A DNA stretch of 64,000 bases from Vreelandella neptunia (GCF_034479615.1 NZ_CP140255.1:1984001-2048000); one strand, 5' to 3'. Positions 45,214 to 54,905 are shown, counted from the stretch's first letter. Numbers and translations are program-made. Notes: generated by a model not told the origin, from the sequence alone.

Positions 45214-45434
45214 GAGAAAACACTCTTTGTCGGAGAATTTATTAATCACGAGCAGTGTTTAGCTGTCGCGGCGTTCCGGGGTCCGGTCCGGAAGGGCGGC
45301 AGTTTACGCAATAGCCGTTAGTCTGACCAGTTCTAGCGCTTATCGAAGTACCTTGGTGAGGTAGAAAGTGCGTAGGCGGGCAGCATTAATATCAACATGC
45401 TACGCTATCCATCCATGTCGTTAGAGGCGAACCA

Positions 45435-45851
45435 ATGGCAACGATTGAACATAGTGAAATCATTAACGCTCCGCCCGAACGTGTGTTTGAACTATTGCGC
45501 CGTGTCGAGGATTTTGCCGATTACTCGGATCTGATTCGCTCAATAGAAACGCTGGGCGAAAACCGCTATCGGTGGCATGTGCGTGCCGTGGGTATGGACT
45601 GGGCATTTGATGTCATGGTGACCGAGATCCAGCCGCCCCATGTGCTTGCCTGGGAGTCGTTGGATGGGGTGAAGAACCAGGGGCGTTATCGCCTTCGCGA
45701 GGTGCCAGAAGGAACCGAAGTGGCGTTGACGTTGAGCTATGAGATTCGCAACCGCTTAATGGAGAAAGCCGTTAACAAAGCGGCCAAGCCGCTAGTCGGC
45801 AAAGTCAGCCGCCAAATTCTTGAACGTGTAGAAGCGCGATTGAATGGATAG
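45435..45851 (+). CDS. SRPBCC (START/cyclase-like) family protein
   Basis: The 138-residue protein has a START-like fold signature: IEHSEIINAPPERVFELLRRVEDFADYSDLI, a central WHVRAVGMDWAFDVMVTEI strand pair and a long C-terminal helix with KPLVGKVSRQILERVEARL. The family includes coenzyme Q-binding Coq10/RatA and polyketide cyclases, and binds hydrophobic ligands. The RatA neighbours smpB and ratB are absent, so no specific name is given. GAGGCGAACC precedes the ATG. Confidence 0.7.
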   Translation: MATIEHSEIINAPPERVFELLRRVEDFADYSDLIRSIETLGENRYRWHVRAVGMDWAFDVMVTEIQPPHVLAWESLDGVKNQGRYRLREVPEGTEVALTLSYEIRNRLMEKAVNKAAKPLVGKVSRQILERVEARLNG

Positions 45852-45904
45852 CGCCGTACTAGCGGCGCATAAGTTATCAAGCCTCCGATTAATAGGCCTC
45901 CGCC

Positions 45905-46144
45905 TTACTGTGGTTTATGCATTGATGCGTCAAGGTGGTCGACGACCTCTGCCCAGTCGGCATCGTCATCGACGGCTTCTCTTAAAAACTCTGCTTGGCC
46001 CTCGTTCCAGCAAGGGGCTTCAGCCAATGGCATTGTTTCTGGAAGCGGGGCGTTGCGCTGGATAAAGCGCTCGATTGAAGCTGCGTCAGATGCTAGGCCC
46101 AACTGCTCGAATAGTTCGCTGAAATGGTGCACCGGTTTTTCCAT
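45905..46144 (-). CDS. DUF2789 family protein
   Basis: This 79-residue acidic protein is recognisable as DUF2789 by HHFSELFEQLGL, FIQRNAPLP, LAEAPCWNEGQAEFLREAV and the final DDADWAEVVDHLDA. The family is small, cytosolic and widespread in gammaproteobacteria, with no known function. ATG 46144 has AAGGA upstream; a TTG further upstream is less likely. It lies downstream of the asparaginase gene on the same strand. Confidence 0.85.
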   Translation of the reverse strand: MEKPVHHFSELFEQLGLASDAASIERFIQRNAPLPETMPLAEAPCWNEGQAEFLREAVDDDADWAEVVDHLDASMHKPQ

Positions 46145-46231
46145 AATCTGTTGTTCCTTCAAACGGTTAGAATGCTTCCTACAACATAGCTTGATTCTCA
46201 GCCTACGCCACCTTTCAAATGCTGTGATTGG

Positions 46232-47302
46232 CTAGCGTTCACCGATTAGCGACGTTAAAAAGCGCTGCCGCTGATCCTCTAACGCGAGTGGCTGTGCCAG
46301 TAAGTGGGCTAGCTTGGTGTATGCCGCTTCTGGCGTCATATCATCGCCGGCGAGAACGCCTGCATCGCTCAGGCCATGCCCCGCCGCATAAGCACCCAAG
46401 TGGACACTTCCCTGGGGGCACTGGCTAATGGCGGCGAGCAGTTTGCCTTCCCCGCTGGCTTTGGCAAGTACGTGAAGCAAACTGGGGTCGTCGGGGAGGT
46501 TACCCGCGCCCCAGAGCTGGAGCAGCGCCCCTTTGACACGCGCATCACTCAGCCAGGCGTCTAGTTGCCAAGCTGATATGCCCGGCCAAAGGGCGATGCG
46601 AACGATCTCTCCCTGATTGACCAAGCGGTAGTCGGGGAGCTCGAAACGCGGCGCACCACGCTGCTGCAGGCCAAGTCCGCGGCTGGGGTAATAAACGAAA
46701 TCTTCGCCTACCCGCTCACCGAGCAGTGGGTAGTTGGGGCTGGCGAAGGCGTTGGCTGCTTCGCTGTGCTGCTTGATGGCACGGGCGCCCCGCAATAATT
46801 GTCCTGCAAAGTAAATAGCCACTTCTTGGAGCTCGGGCTTAGCGGCAAACTGCAGCGCGCCGTGCAAGTTGTCCAAGGCATCGCTGCCTGGCGATTCCAA
46901 TGGCAGCATTGAGCCCGTGACGATCACTGGTCGATCTATCCCCTGGAGTTGATAGGCAAGGCTAGCGGCCGTCCAACTGAGCGTATCGGTGCCATGAATA
47001 ATCACGAAACCGGCGTAGGCCGTTAATTGGTCGTTAATGTCGTGGGCAATCTGCTGCCAAGTGAGCGGGGTAGCGGCACTTGAATCAATCAGCGTGGTAT
47101 AGCTAACCACCTCATAAGGCGGAAGTGATTGCTGTTGGGCAAGCGGTAGCTGGTTAAGCGCTGTCGCCATGCGGTTAGTGAAGTCACCGCCAGGCGTGAG
47201 CCCTTCTGCATGCTGTTGCATACCGATGGTGCCGCCCGTGTAAATAACTAAAATGCGCTCTTGGGAAGGAACGCTGTCGGCTAGAGGGGAGTAGGGGTTC
47301 AT
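46232..47302 (-). CDS. ansA: L-asparaginase, type I
   Basis: This enzyme hydrolyses asparagine to aspartate and ammonia in the cytoplasm. The 356-residue product has the two catalytic Thr motifs, LVIYTGGTIGM and IIHGTDTLSWTA, plus VTGSMLPL and the C-terminal GAYAAGHGL region. It has no signal peptide, consistent with the type I (AnsA) form. The third codon ATG (47302) is favoured because AGGAG directly abuts the first ATG at 47308, leaving no spacer for it. Confidence 0.92.
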   Translation of the reverse strand: MNPYSPLADSVPSQERILVIYTGGTIGMQQHAEGLTPGGDFTNRMATALNQLPLAQQQSLPPYEVVSYTTLIDSSAATPLTWQQIAHDINDQLTAYAGFVIIHGTDTLSWTAASLAYQLQGIDRPVIVTGSMLPLESPGSDALDNLHGALQFAAKPELQEVAIYFAGQLLRGARAIKQHSEAANAFASPNYPLLGERVGEDFVYYPSRGLGLQQRGAPRFELPDYRLVNQGEIVRIALWPGISAWQLDAWLSDARVKGALLQLWGAGNLPDDPSLLHVLAKASGEGKLLAAISQCPQGSVHLGAYAAGHGLSDAGVLAGDDMTPEAAYTKLAHLLAQPLALEDQRQRFLTSLIGER

Positions 47303-47337
47303 CGCCATCTCCTGGGGCTTTATGCGAAACCTGCTAA

Positions 47338-48549
47338 TCAGAAAGTAGGCGTAACACGCTGTACCAAAAGTTCACCACTATGATCGTCTAAGCGATGATT
47401 GCGGCCCGCTAGTAGCGCAAAGCCACAGCAAACCATAATCAGGGCGATCAACAGCCAGGCGATATGTGGTGTGTTGGCGCCTGATTGCAGCATAACCCCC
47501 ACACCAAAGGGGCCTAGTGCGGCCAGCGTATAGCCACCGCCCTGAACAAGCCCAGAAAGTTGACCGGCAAGGCGTGAGTTGGCCGTGCGCAATACTAACA
47601 GGCTTAGCGCCAGGCTAAAGCTGCCACCTTGGCCGATACCCAGCAGTGCAGCGCCGGGCCATTTCCATACCAGTGGCGCGATAAGCAGCATCCACAGGCC
47701 TATGGCGGTGCTAAACAGCACAAGTAATAGCGCGGGACGCTGGTCACGCCCCAGGCGTGCAAGCCAAGGGGCGCCAAGCGCTGAGGCAAGCTGGCACATA
47801 ATCGACACCGCCATTGTCCAGCCCGCATCGGCCTCGTTATAACCGCGATCAACCAGCAGTGTAGGCAGCCAGCCAAATACGATGTATGCCATGGACGATT
47901 GAATACCCATGAACAGCATAACGTGCCAGGTAAGCGGTTGCTTAAGAAGGCGTAAAATACCGCTTTTAGGCGCTGTTGGTGTGTTGGTCATGGTGGTGCG
48001 GGGCATTTGGAAGTGCCAAAGCACTAATGCGAACAGCGCCAACAGTGACCAGCTCATCAAGCTCGCCTGCCAACTGCCGAGCAGTTGCGTTAATGGAACG
48101 CTAAACCCAGCCCCTAACGCGCCACCTAAGCAGAGCGCCATGGTGTATAAGCCGGTGAGCAGGTCTGCACTGTCGGGGAGTTCACGCTTAACCAGGGCCG
48201 GTAGCAGGGTGCCGCCAATGCCGATCGCACAGCCTGCCATCGCTGAGCCGATAAAGAGCCCGCCGGAGAGGGGTAAGCCACGCAAAATCAATCCAACAGC
48301 CAGCAGTGTCAGTGCCGCACTTAGCGCCCGTTCACTGCCTATACGTTTAGCCAGGGCAGGGGCAAGAGGGGCGGAGAGGCCTAAAAAAAGCACGGGGAGC
48401 GTGGTGAGTAACCCTGCCGCGGTAGCGGAAAGCCCGGCGCTTTCTTGCAAGCGGGTAAGTAGAGGAGCGACCGAAGACATGGCGGGGCGTAAATTAAGCC
48501 CCACCACAACCATCAGCAAAATAAACGTAATCGAGCGACGCGTTGCCAT
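47338..48549 (-). CDS. CynX/NimT-family MFS transporter
   Basis: The 403-residue inner-membrane protein has about 12 helices and the CynX-type opening VVGLNLRPAMSSVAPLL. A cytoplasmic loop with SERALSAAL lies between helices 2 and 3, and a polar central loop is near residue 195. E. coli CynX is linked to cyanate use and NimT to 2-nitroimidazole efflux, so the substrate here is open. It lies between ansA and a hypothetical gene on the same strand, separated from the latter by 8 bases. Confidence 0.85.
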   Translation of the reverse strand: MATRRSITFILLMVVVGLNLRPAMSSVAPLLTRLQESAGLSATAAGLLTTLPVLFLGLSAPLAPALAKRIGSERALSAALTLLAVGLILRGLPLSGGLFIGSAMAGCAIGIGGTLLPALVKRELPDSADLLTGLYTMALCLGGALGAGFSVPLTQLLGSWQASLMSWSLLALFALVLWHFQMPRTTMTNTPTAPKSGILRLLKQPLTWHVMLFMGIQSSMAYIVFGWLPTLLVDRGYNEADAGWTMAVSIMCQLASALGAPWLARLGRDQRPALLLVLFSTAIGLWMLLIAPLVWKWPGAALLGIGQGGSFSLALSLLVLRTANSRLAGQLSGLVQGGGYTLAALGPFGVGVMLQSGANTPHIAWLLIALIMVCCGFALLAGRNHRLDDHSGELLVQRVTPTF

Positions 48550-48557
48550 ACGAGTAC

Positions 48558-49061
48558 TTACTTGAGGTGGGGACGCAAGTCGCCGCGAACGGCATCGAGT
48601 AGCGTAATAAAGTGGTAATCCTGAGGAGTGTCCAGGCAGTCGACCCTGACGTTCGTGCGCATGCCTTTATCTATATTTAACTGGTCAAATATTTCTAAAG
48701 TAAGCTTGCGGGCAGGTTTATCGCCTGGCGCCATGATGCCATCTTCAAGGCTAAAAGTTTCAAGCAGGGTGACACGTACGCGAGTGCTATTGCCTTCGCT
48801 CAGTACTCGGCGTACAAAAAGCCAGCCTTCGCAGGGGAGGGCGTGGTTGTCATCCCGCTGGCGCAAGAAAATCGTGCGGTAGCAGGCCCCTTCGATCGAG
48901 GCCTTTTCAGCCATGCTTCGGTAGGCTTGAAGCACCTGATTAGCTGACGCCCGGGCGTCCTCTAAACGCTGTACGATCCCTTGATGTTCGCGGCTGAGCT
49001 GCTCTTGACGCTGAAACGTCAGCCATTGGCGGTACTCGGCCATCAGTTGAGAAGACGCCAT
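48558..49061 (-). CDS. Uncharacterised protein, possible operon partner of the MFS gene
   Basis: This 167-residue soluble protein was not recognised. The first 60 residues are strongly helical and Gln/Glu/Arg-rich (coiled-coil-like: YRQWLTFQRQEQLSREHQGIVQRL). The rest alternates strands, including YRTIFLRQRDDNHALPCEGWLFVRRVL and TRVRVTLLETF. It has no signal peptide or membrane segment. GGAG precedes ATG 49061. The next gene (MFS) starts 8 bases after its stop. Confidence 0.6.
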   Translation of the reverse strand: MASSQLMAEYRQWLTFQRQEQLSREHQGIVQRLEDARASANQVLQAYRSMAEKASIEGACYRTIFLRQRDDNHALPCEGWLFVRRVLSEGNSTRVRVTLLETFSLEDGIMAPGDKPARKLTLEIFDQLNIDKGMRTNVRVDCLDTPQDYHFITLLDAVRGDLRPHLK

Positions 49062-49112
49062 AATCACTCCGTGAAAAGTTTTGGCTAAAATTGCTGCTGG
49101 AAACAGCGGCTT

Positions 49113-49145
49113 GGAATATGCAAAGGCGACACCTTCGCATATTCC
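49113..49145. repeat. Hairpin downstream of rhlE
   Basis: GGAATATGC (49113-49121) and GCATATTCC (49137-49145) pair perfectly, with inner AAGG/CCTT pairs across a one-base mismatch. It lies 11 bases past the rhlE stop with no T-run, similar in style to the hairpin after metQ. Confidence 0.6.
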
Positions 49146-49156
49146 TGCACTCTGAG

Positions 49157-50413
49157 CTAGCGCCGCGCGCGGCGTTTACGTTCGCCGCCGGTATTGGCGC
49201 TCTGGCCTTCGGGTTTGCGTTTGGCGCGGGGCTGACGTTGATTGCGACGGCCATTTTCGATGGGCTCAGGTTTGATACTGGGGTCGGGCTCAAAGCCAGG
49301 TTCAATGTGCTTTGTTAGCTTCTGCTTGATTAGCCGCTCAATATTGCCCAGCAGGCCGTCTTCATCGACACACACCAACGAAACGGCTTCGCCATTGCTG
49401 CCAGCCCGACCGGTGCGGCCAATGCGGTGGACATAATCTTCCGCCACGTTGGGTAGGTCAAAATTGACGACGTGGGGCAACTCATTGATATCCAGTCCGC
49501 GAGCAGCGATATCGGTGGCCACGAGTACCTGCAGGTCGCCGCTCTTGAATGCCGTTAGTGCGCGAGTGCGCGCTCCCTGGCTTTTATTGCCATGGATCGC
49601 CATTGAAGGGATGTCCTGCTTGGAGAGCTGCTCTGCAAGGCGGTTAGCACCATGTTTGGTGCGCGTAAATACCAGCACCTGGAACCAGCCATGTTGCTGA
49701 ATCAAGTGAGCCAGCAGCTCGCGCTTCTTCTCGCGGTCAACGCGGTAAATGGCCTGCTCAATTTTGTCGGCTGTGGCATTCCGTGGCGCTACCTCAATCA
49801 TCGCCGGGTTATCCAGCAACTGTTGCGCCAGGGTTTGGATCTCGTTAGAGAATGTCGCTGAGAACAGCAGGTTTTGGCGCTTTTTAGGCACTAGGCGCAA
49901 CAACCGCTTAATGTCATGAATGAAGCCCATATCCAGCATGCGATCAGCTTCATCAAGCACTAAAATCTCAACGCAGGAGAGATCCACATGCCCTTGCTGG
50001 TGAAGATCCAACAGGCGGCCTGGAGTGGCAACCAGTACATCCAAACCGGCTTTCAGTGCATCGATTTGAGGCTGTTGGCCGACGCCGCCAAAAATAATGT
50101 GAGAGCGCAGTGCCAGATGTTGACCGTAGGTCGACACGCTTTCGCCTACTTGAGCGGCAAGCTCGCGGGTAGGGGTTAGCACTAGTGCACGTACCTGACG
50201 CTTTGTAGGTCGTTTGCCGGTGTTTAAGCGTTGCAGCATCGGCAGCGTAAAACCAGCGGTTTTACCCGTGCCGGTTTGGGCGCTGGCCAGCATGTCACGA
50301 CCTTCTAGTACAACGGGAATAGCCTGTCGTTGTATCGGGGTAGGCTCAGTGTAACCTTGCGCTGTGACAGCGCGTAACAAATCGGCGTGCAGGCCAAGTT
50401 CAGAAAAGCTCAT
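49157..50413 (-). CDS. rhlE: DEAD-box RNA helicase, RhlE type
   Basis: RhlE-type helicases remodel RNA in ribosome assembly and mRNA decay. The 418-residue product contains the Q motif [13 protein letters not shown], Walker [34 protein letters not shown] at [17 protein letters not shown], and the second-domain [11 protein letters not shown] and [10 protein letters not shown]. The C-terminal tail of about 60 residues is basic, Arg/Lys/Pro-rich and ends RKRRARR, suited to RNA binding. A strong inverted repeat lies in its leader. Confidence 0.93.
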   Translation of the reverse strand: MSFSELGLHADLLRAVTAQGYTEPTPIQRQAIPVVLEGRDMLASAQTGTGKTAGFTLPMLQRLNTGKRPTKRQVRALVLTPTRELAAQVGESVSTYGQHLALRSHIIFGGVGQQPQIDALKAGLDVLVATPGRLLDLHQQGHVDLSCVEILVLDEADRMLDMGFIHDIKRLLRLVPKKRQNLLFSATFSNEIQTLAQQLLDNPAMIEVAPRNATADKIEQAIYRVDREKKRELLAHLIQQHGWFQVLVFTRTKHGANRLAEQLSKQDIPSMAIHGNKSQGARTRALTAFKSGDLQVLVATDIAARGLDINELPHVVNFDLPNVAEDYVHRIGRTGRAGSNGEAVSLVCVDEDGLLGNIERLIKQKLTKHIEPGFEPDPSIKPEPIENGRRNQRQPRAKRKPEGQSANTGGERKRRARR

Positions 50414-50427
50414 GCGTTCTCCGCAGT

Positions 50428-50471
50428 CACCTAGTGAGTTAATACCGGTAAGTGGTTGTTATCACTAGGTG
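50428..50471 (-). promoter_or_regulatory. Leader hairpin upstream of rhlE
   Basis: CACCTAGTGA (50428-50437) and TCACTAGGTG (50462-50471) form a perfect 10-bp stem in the rhlE 5' region. It ends about 15 bases before the ATG and immediately beside the GGAG ribosome site. It could mask translation or be a regulator's operator. Confidence 0.55.
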
Positions 50472-50686
50472 TTATGTTCAAAAAGCGAGGTTGATTCACC
50501 TTCGCGGCAGCGAAGTGTGCCAGATAATTCAGCGTGCCGCGATGGTCGTTGGTTAGCCGTGGATGACCGTGACAGGAGACGTGAAGGTTATAGTGCCAAA
50601 GCAGCACTATCATCCTGGTGCGCACGGACACACCAGAAAACTACGTGTCAGTAATAAGCCGAGTAGTGTAACACGGTTATGGGGCC

Positions 50687-51193
50687 TCAGCTTGTTTCGC
50701 TGAATCGTGCCAGTGGCGGGGCCTGGGCATGCAGTGGAATTAACCGCGCTAACGTAGTCGCGGGCAAGTTGAGCTGGGCCACTTCCTTGGGGGTTAATAC
50801 AAAAAACTGCTCAGGGGTGAAAATACCTAGTTGAAACAGTTGGCGGGCCGTGGCTGGCCCTATGCCGTCGAGCGCGAGTAGGTGTCGCGCAAAGAGGGCG
50901 ATAAAACGACTGTTTTGCTGTTCATCAAAATCGACGCTAGCCGTTTGAAAATAGTGCCCCGCTTGACGAATAATAAATTGCTCAATGCGCTGAAGCGCGG
51001 CTAGCGTTGAGGTGTCACTACTCTGTGCTGCTAACTGGTCATGCAGGGCGTCGTGGCTATTTAAAGCGGTTTCGAGTAGGTCAAGACTCAATTCACCCTC
51101 AAGCATTGCCGTGACGGTATGCATGAGGGCGTTAATGGCATCGCGCAGTTGTTCAGCGGGCAGACCCGTGGTCTGGCTTGTTTCAGCTGTCAT
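50687..51193 (-). CDS. Helix-hairpin-helix domain protein of unknown role
   Basis: This 168-residue protein has a helical N-terminal 100 residues and a helix-hairpin-helix DNA-binding-like unit at about 107-145 (LLALDGIGPATARQLFQLGIFTPEQFFVLT). It has no catalytic motif, signal peptide or membrane helix. The domain suggests non-specific nucleic-acid binding. It lies alone between pqiC and rhlE on the same strand. The exact family was not recognised. Confidence 0.65.
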   Translation of the reverse strand: MTAETSQTTGLPAEQLRDAINALMHTVTAMLEGELSLDLLETALNSHDALHDQLAAQSSDTSTLAALQRIEQFIIRQAGHYFQTASVDFDEQQNSRFIALFARHLLALDGIGPATARQLFQLGIFTPEQFFVLTPKEVAQLNLPATTLARLIPLHAQAPPLARFSETS

Positions 51194-51258
51194 ATTGACA
51201 TCCCTGAGGGGGTTAGCATTAAGCGTAGTGCAGCAAACTCAGTTTAGAAAAGCGCTGA

Positions 51259-51843
51259 TTAATCAAAATAATCGCCCTGACGTATTTGAGTGGCGATAAG
51301 TTCGGCGGCTTGATCCCAGCTATCACTCAATGCGCGAACCAGGGCGGGGTAGCCATCCTCGGCAAGGGGTGTCTCTGCATAGAAATTTTCCATCGCTAGC
51401 AGTTCACCGGCATCGTTAAGCAATTGCCATTGGCCGCTGGCCACGGCGACACCGTCAAAGCGGCCCTGGAATTGATCAACGTTCAGGCGCAGGGTCAATG
51501 CGTTGGCTTGTTCGCCTTCCGTACGCATAATCCTAAGCGTTGGTAGCGCTTGCGCCAGATTGGCGCGCAGTTTTCGTTCTAACTGTCTGCCTAATCCTTC
51601 TGCCCACTGATGTTCCCGAGCGGCGTTCAACGTAATGTCGTCTAGTTGCATGACAATGCCGTCGACATCCAGGTAGTGGGCAAGTCGAGGGGAACTCACT
51701 ATAAGCGTGCCCGCGGGCTGGCGGGGCGTGCTAGCCAGTGGGTCGCTTGGCAGCATATAGCGAGCGGGGGGCGTGACGCTGCTGGCGCAGGCGGATAGCA
51801 ACAGGCAGATCAGCAGCAGTGAACATCTCATCCATGTAAACAT
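51259..51843 (-). CDS. pqiC: PqiC-type outer-membrane lipoprotein
   Basis: PqiC is the lipoprotein that anchors the PqiB tunnel at the outer membrane in the PqiABC lipid-transport pathway. The 194-residue product has a signal peptide with lipobox LLSAC (Cys near residue 19) and the ABC-type-lipoprotein-auxiliary fold with YMLPSDP, LVSSPRLAHYLD and LRLNVDQFQG. ATG 51843 follows AAGGAG, and an upstream extension within pqiB is rejected. It is the last gene of pqiABC. Confidence 0.88.
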   Translation of the reverse strand: MFTWMRCSLLLICLLLSACASSVTPPARYMLPSDPLASTPRQPAGTLIVSSPRLAHYLDVDGIVMQLDDITLNAAREHQWAEGLGRQLERKLRANLAQALPTLRIMRTEGEQANALTLRLNVDQFQGRFDGVAVASGQWQLLNDAGELLAMENFYAETPLAEDGYPALVRALSDSWDQAAELIATQIRQGDYFD

Positions 51844-51853
51844 CGTTAGCTCC

Positions 51854-53539
51854 TTAATCACGTGGCGCACGCGGTATGGGATCTTGAGTATCCAGATTAT
51901 CAAACAACAGTGCTCTGGGATTGTCGTTGAGCGTCCGAGTCAAAGGCTGTAAGTCACGCATCAAGCGATCCAATCGCTCAATGGCGGTTGTCAACTCTTG
52001 ATAGGCCGGTGATGAAGGGGATAAACCCTGTAGCGTGCTGCGCAGCTCATCCAGCGTCGCGTTAAGGTTTCCACCAATGGCCTGGGTTTCAGGATCATTG
52101 AGCAACTGATTAAGAGAGGCGCTCACGTCGCGAACCTCATTCAGCATGCTCTCGGAAGCCTGAAGGTTACGATCCAAGCCGGTTAGCAGCGGTTCAACTT
52201 CAAGTGCATTTAACTTATCTAGTAAATCGGTCACCTGAGCCTGGATCTGGGCAAAGCCGCCAGGCACGGTGGGGAATACGTCACGATCCGAGAATCGCTC
52301 GGCAACATACTCATCGGCTAAGTCGCGCTGGAAGTTGAGGTCGACAAACAGGGCACCGGTTAGCAGACTGCCGTTTTTTAGCGAGGCTCGCAGCCCCAGG
52401 CCAAACATGCGCTGGAACCGATCCTCCCACTCTTCCAAGTCAATATCGCTATTTTCAATACCCAAGCGCTGAGGCTCAATCCTAATCAGTACGGGTATGG
52501 CAAAGCGTGCGCGAGAGTCTGGCTGTGGCGCGGTAAAATTCCAGGGCACGGCAGCAACGGTGCCTATTCGTACACCACGAAACTCTACTGGCGCGCCTTT
52601 GGAAAGTCCGCGCACTGTTTCATCGACCAGTAGCACATACTCCAAATAGCGATTGAAGGTTCCCTCTCGGGCAGCATCTTCATCAGCGTAGAGAGTGAAC
52701 CGCGTATTGGCTTCAACCGGTTGACCCATGGGCAGGTCTTCGGGCACGCCGAAGGTAACACCGCCACCCAGCAGTGCCTCCAATGACTCGACGTTAACTC
52801 GAACGCCATCGGCGTCCAAGCGGAAATCAACACCGCTAGAAGTCCAGAAACGGGTGCTGTCGGTGACTAAATCGGTATATGGCTCCTCAATAAAGAGCTG
52901 ATGCTGCATGGTGCGTGACTCAGGCTCAAAACTATTCTCTTCGATGCGCCCCACGGTGTAGCCCTGATAAGACACCGGGTCACCTACGCGCAGTGAGTTA
53001 CCCAACTGGCTCGTCAGGCTAAGGCGAAGTCCCGCTTGGCCTGCGGGCGCAACGGGTGGGATATCGCTAACGGGAAATTCTCGCCGCGGTGCGGCTTCCG
53101 TTCCGGGCTCAAGCTGAATATAAGCGCCGGAGAGCACGGTGCCCAATCCACTAATGCCTTCACGGCCAATGCGCGGCTTGACCACCCAAAAACGGGTATC
53201 TTCGCGCAGAAGATCCTCAACCTCCGGCTGAATACGAGCGGTCAGCACGGCATGGGAAAGGTCGTCAGACAGGCGCACACTCTGCACGCGACCCACTTCA
53301 ACATTACGGCTGCGAATCAGCGTATTGCCCGCCTCAATGCCCTCAGCACTCTCCATGGTCAGCGTCACTTGGGTTCCACGGCTAGCGTAGTTGTCGTAAA
53401 CCAGCCATAACCCAATAGCTATCGCGACGATGGGTACCACCCAAATGGGAGATAACCGGGTCTGGCGCGATGTTTTGGCCTTATTTAGCTCCTGATCGCT
53501 AGTTGGGTCAGAGTTTGACGATGCTGTTTCGTTAGCCAT
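51854..53539 (-). CDS. pqiB: PqiB MCE-domain lipid transport protein
   Basis: PqiB forms a periplasm-spanning syringe of MCE rings that moves lipids between membranes. The 561-residue product has one N-terminal membrane helix (about 32-50: IWVVPIVAIAIGLWLV), then three MCE repeats (starts near GTQVTLTMESAEGIEAGNT, GLRLSLTSQLGNSLRVGDPV and FTLYADEDA). A C-terminal coiled-coil at about 420-540 lines the needle. The ATG at 53539 lies inside the 3' end of pqiA, giving an 8-base overlap. Confidence 0.93.
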   Translation of the reverse strand: MANETASSNSDPTSDQELNKAKTSRQTRLSPIWVVPIVAIAIGLWLVYDNYASRGTQVTLTMESAEGIEAGNTLIRSRNVEVGRVQSVRLSDDLSHAVLTARIQPEVEDLLREDTRFWVVKPRIGREGISGLGTVLSGAYIQLEPGTEAAPRREFPVSDIPPVAPAGQAGLRLSLTSQLGNSLRVGDPVSYQGYTVGRIEENSFEPESRTMQHQLFIEEPYTDLVTDSTRFWTSSGVDFRLDADGVRVNVESLEALLGGGVTFGVPEDLPMGQPVEANTRFTLYADEDAAREGTFNRYLEYVLLVDETVRGLSKGAPVEFRGVRIGTVAAVPWNFTAPQPDSRARFAIPVLIRIEPQRLGIENSDIDLEEWEDRFQRMFGLGLRASLKNGSLLTGALFVDLNFQRDLADEYVAERFSDRDVFPTVPGGFAQIQAQVTDLLDKLNALEVEPLLTGLDRNLQASESMLNEVRDVSASLNQLLNDPETQAIGGNLNATLDELRSTLQGLSPSSPAYQELTTAIERLDRLMRDLQPLTRTLNDNPRALLFDNLDTQDPIPRAPRD

Positions 53540-54905
53540 CAACAGGTTCCTTGGTGGCCGCTTTACGGCGAAGAAGAGGGTGGCGAGGAGGGAGGGGAGT
53601 ATCCCAAATCAAGCGCGGATCAAAGGTCATTGCCGCGAGCATGGTTAACACAACCACAGAGCCAAAGGCGAGCGATGCAGGGCCTGGCGTGATCGACATT
53701 AGAGAGCCGGCGCGAATCAGTGCCACTAAAATCGCCACCACGAAGACATCGACCATTGACCAGCGTCCAATAAATTCTGTTAGCCGATACAGTCGCGTAC
53801 GGCTTTGAGCATTCAGTGCACTGCTACGCTTAACCACCAGGCAAAGCCATATCAGCGCCACTAGTTTGCCCACCGGTACGATAACACTGGCAATAAAGAT
53901 AACCGCAGCAATCGGCCACGAGCCCATCTGAATCAATTGCACGACACCGCCAATAATCGTCGAAGGTGAGGAGTTGCCTAGGCTGGTCGTGGTCATAATG
54001 GGGTAGACATTGGCTGGAATATACATAATGGCAGAGGCACCCAGCAGAGCCCAAGTGCGCTGCAAGCTGTTAGGAAGACGCTGATGAAGCTTTTCATGGC
54101 AGCGAATACAGTGTCCACGACCCTGGGGCGATAGGCGGTTAATCAGTCCGCAGGTTGGGCAGCCGGTTAGCCCTTGTTCGCCAGCAGGGAGTCCTGTACG
54201 GGTGCCTTCGGGCGCCAGTGGTTCTCCCTCAAGTGAGAACCACATCCAATCGGCATCCAGGGACTGACTTGTCATCAGCAGCAGCAGCGCAAATGCACAA
54301 AACGCCCAGAAGGAGATCCCTATTGCCACCTCAGCCAGACCGGCTATTTTTATCAGGCTCACCAAGGCGCCAATAATAAAGACATCGGCCATCATCCACG
54401 GCGTTAAATGCGCCAGTGAGCGTGCGATATCGCGACTAAACGGCAGGGGGCGATCGCGAAGTAGTCCAAATTGAAGCCAGACAACGCCGAGTAAGTACAC
54501 GGCGGGCAGCACCACTATGGTCATAATGACGGCGATAGCCACCACGGGCTGGTGAAAGCCAATCAGTGTGGTGGCGGTCTGGGTTAGCTCGATGCGGTTG
54601 CTGACTCCGCTGACCGTAAAGCTAATGAACGGAAACGACACTGCCAGCATTAGGGCGACAAGCGAGGCGATGGCTAGGGCCATACTGCGCTGAGCGGGGT
54701 AGCGATGGCGTTTAACCAAAACGTGTGAGCAGCGTGGACAGCTTGCTTTCTCGCCAGAATTCAATGGCGGCAGAGCCGATACCCAGTCGCATTCGTGGCA
54801 GGCACGCAAACGGCGACGCTGAGTTCTGGCCTCAGGCGGCAGGCTGTCAACAAGGGGGGCGTTGACGGGCAGTGGACGGCGCTTAATCAATTTTTGTGGA
54901 CGCAA
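53532..54905 (-). CDS. pqiA: PqiA integral membrane protein
   Basis: PqiA is the inner-membrane partner of PqiB. The 457-residue product has two similar halves. Each begins with a rubredoxin-like Cys-pair zinc site (CHECDW...CPRCSH near residues 36-60; CPTCG...CIRCH near 248-268) and is followed by four hydrophobic helices. No ATG is available: the apparent start is TTG at 54905 with GAGAG 8 bases before it. In E. coli the operon responds to superoxide through SoxRS, but no SoxS box was identified here. Confidence 0.9.
   Translation of the reverse strand: MRPQKLIKRRPLPVNAPLVDSLPPEARTQRRRLRACHECDWVSALPPLNSGEKASCPRCSHVLVKRHRYPAQRSMALAIASLVALMLAVSFPFISFTVSGVSNRIELTQTATTLIGFHQPVVAIAVIMTIVVLPAVYLLGVVWLQFGLLRDRPLPFSRDIARSLAHLTPWMMADVFIIGALVSLIKIAGLAEVAIGISFWAFCAFALLLLMTSQSLDADWMWFSLEGEPLAPEGTRTGLPAGEQGLTGCPTCGLINRLSPQGRGHCIRCHEKLHQRLPNSLQRTWALLGASAIMYIPANVYPIMTTTSLGNSSPSTIIGGVVQLIQMGSWPIAAVIFIASVIVPVGKLVALIWLCLVVKRSSALNAQSRTRLYRLTEFIGRWSMVDVFVVAILVALIRAGSLMSITPGPASLAFGSVVVLTMLAAMTFDPRLIWDTPLPPRHPLLRRKAATKEPVDG

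Noticed and set aside
45214..45434. preQ1 riboswitch upstream of queC
   Set aside because: A CCGG-rich partly self-complementary tract (around 45275-45292) is present, but it has none of the short preQ1-I pseudoknot features.
45435..45851. RatA toxin as the identity of the SRPBCC protein
   Set aside because: The usual smpB/ratB context is missing and the fold is shared by many unrelated ligand-binding proteins, so only the superfamily is named.
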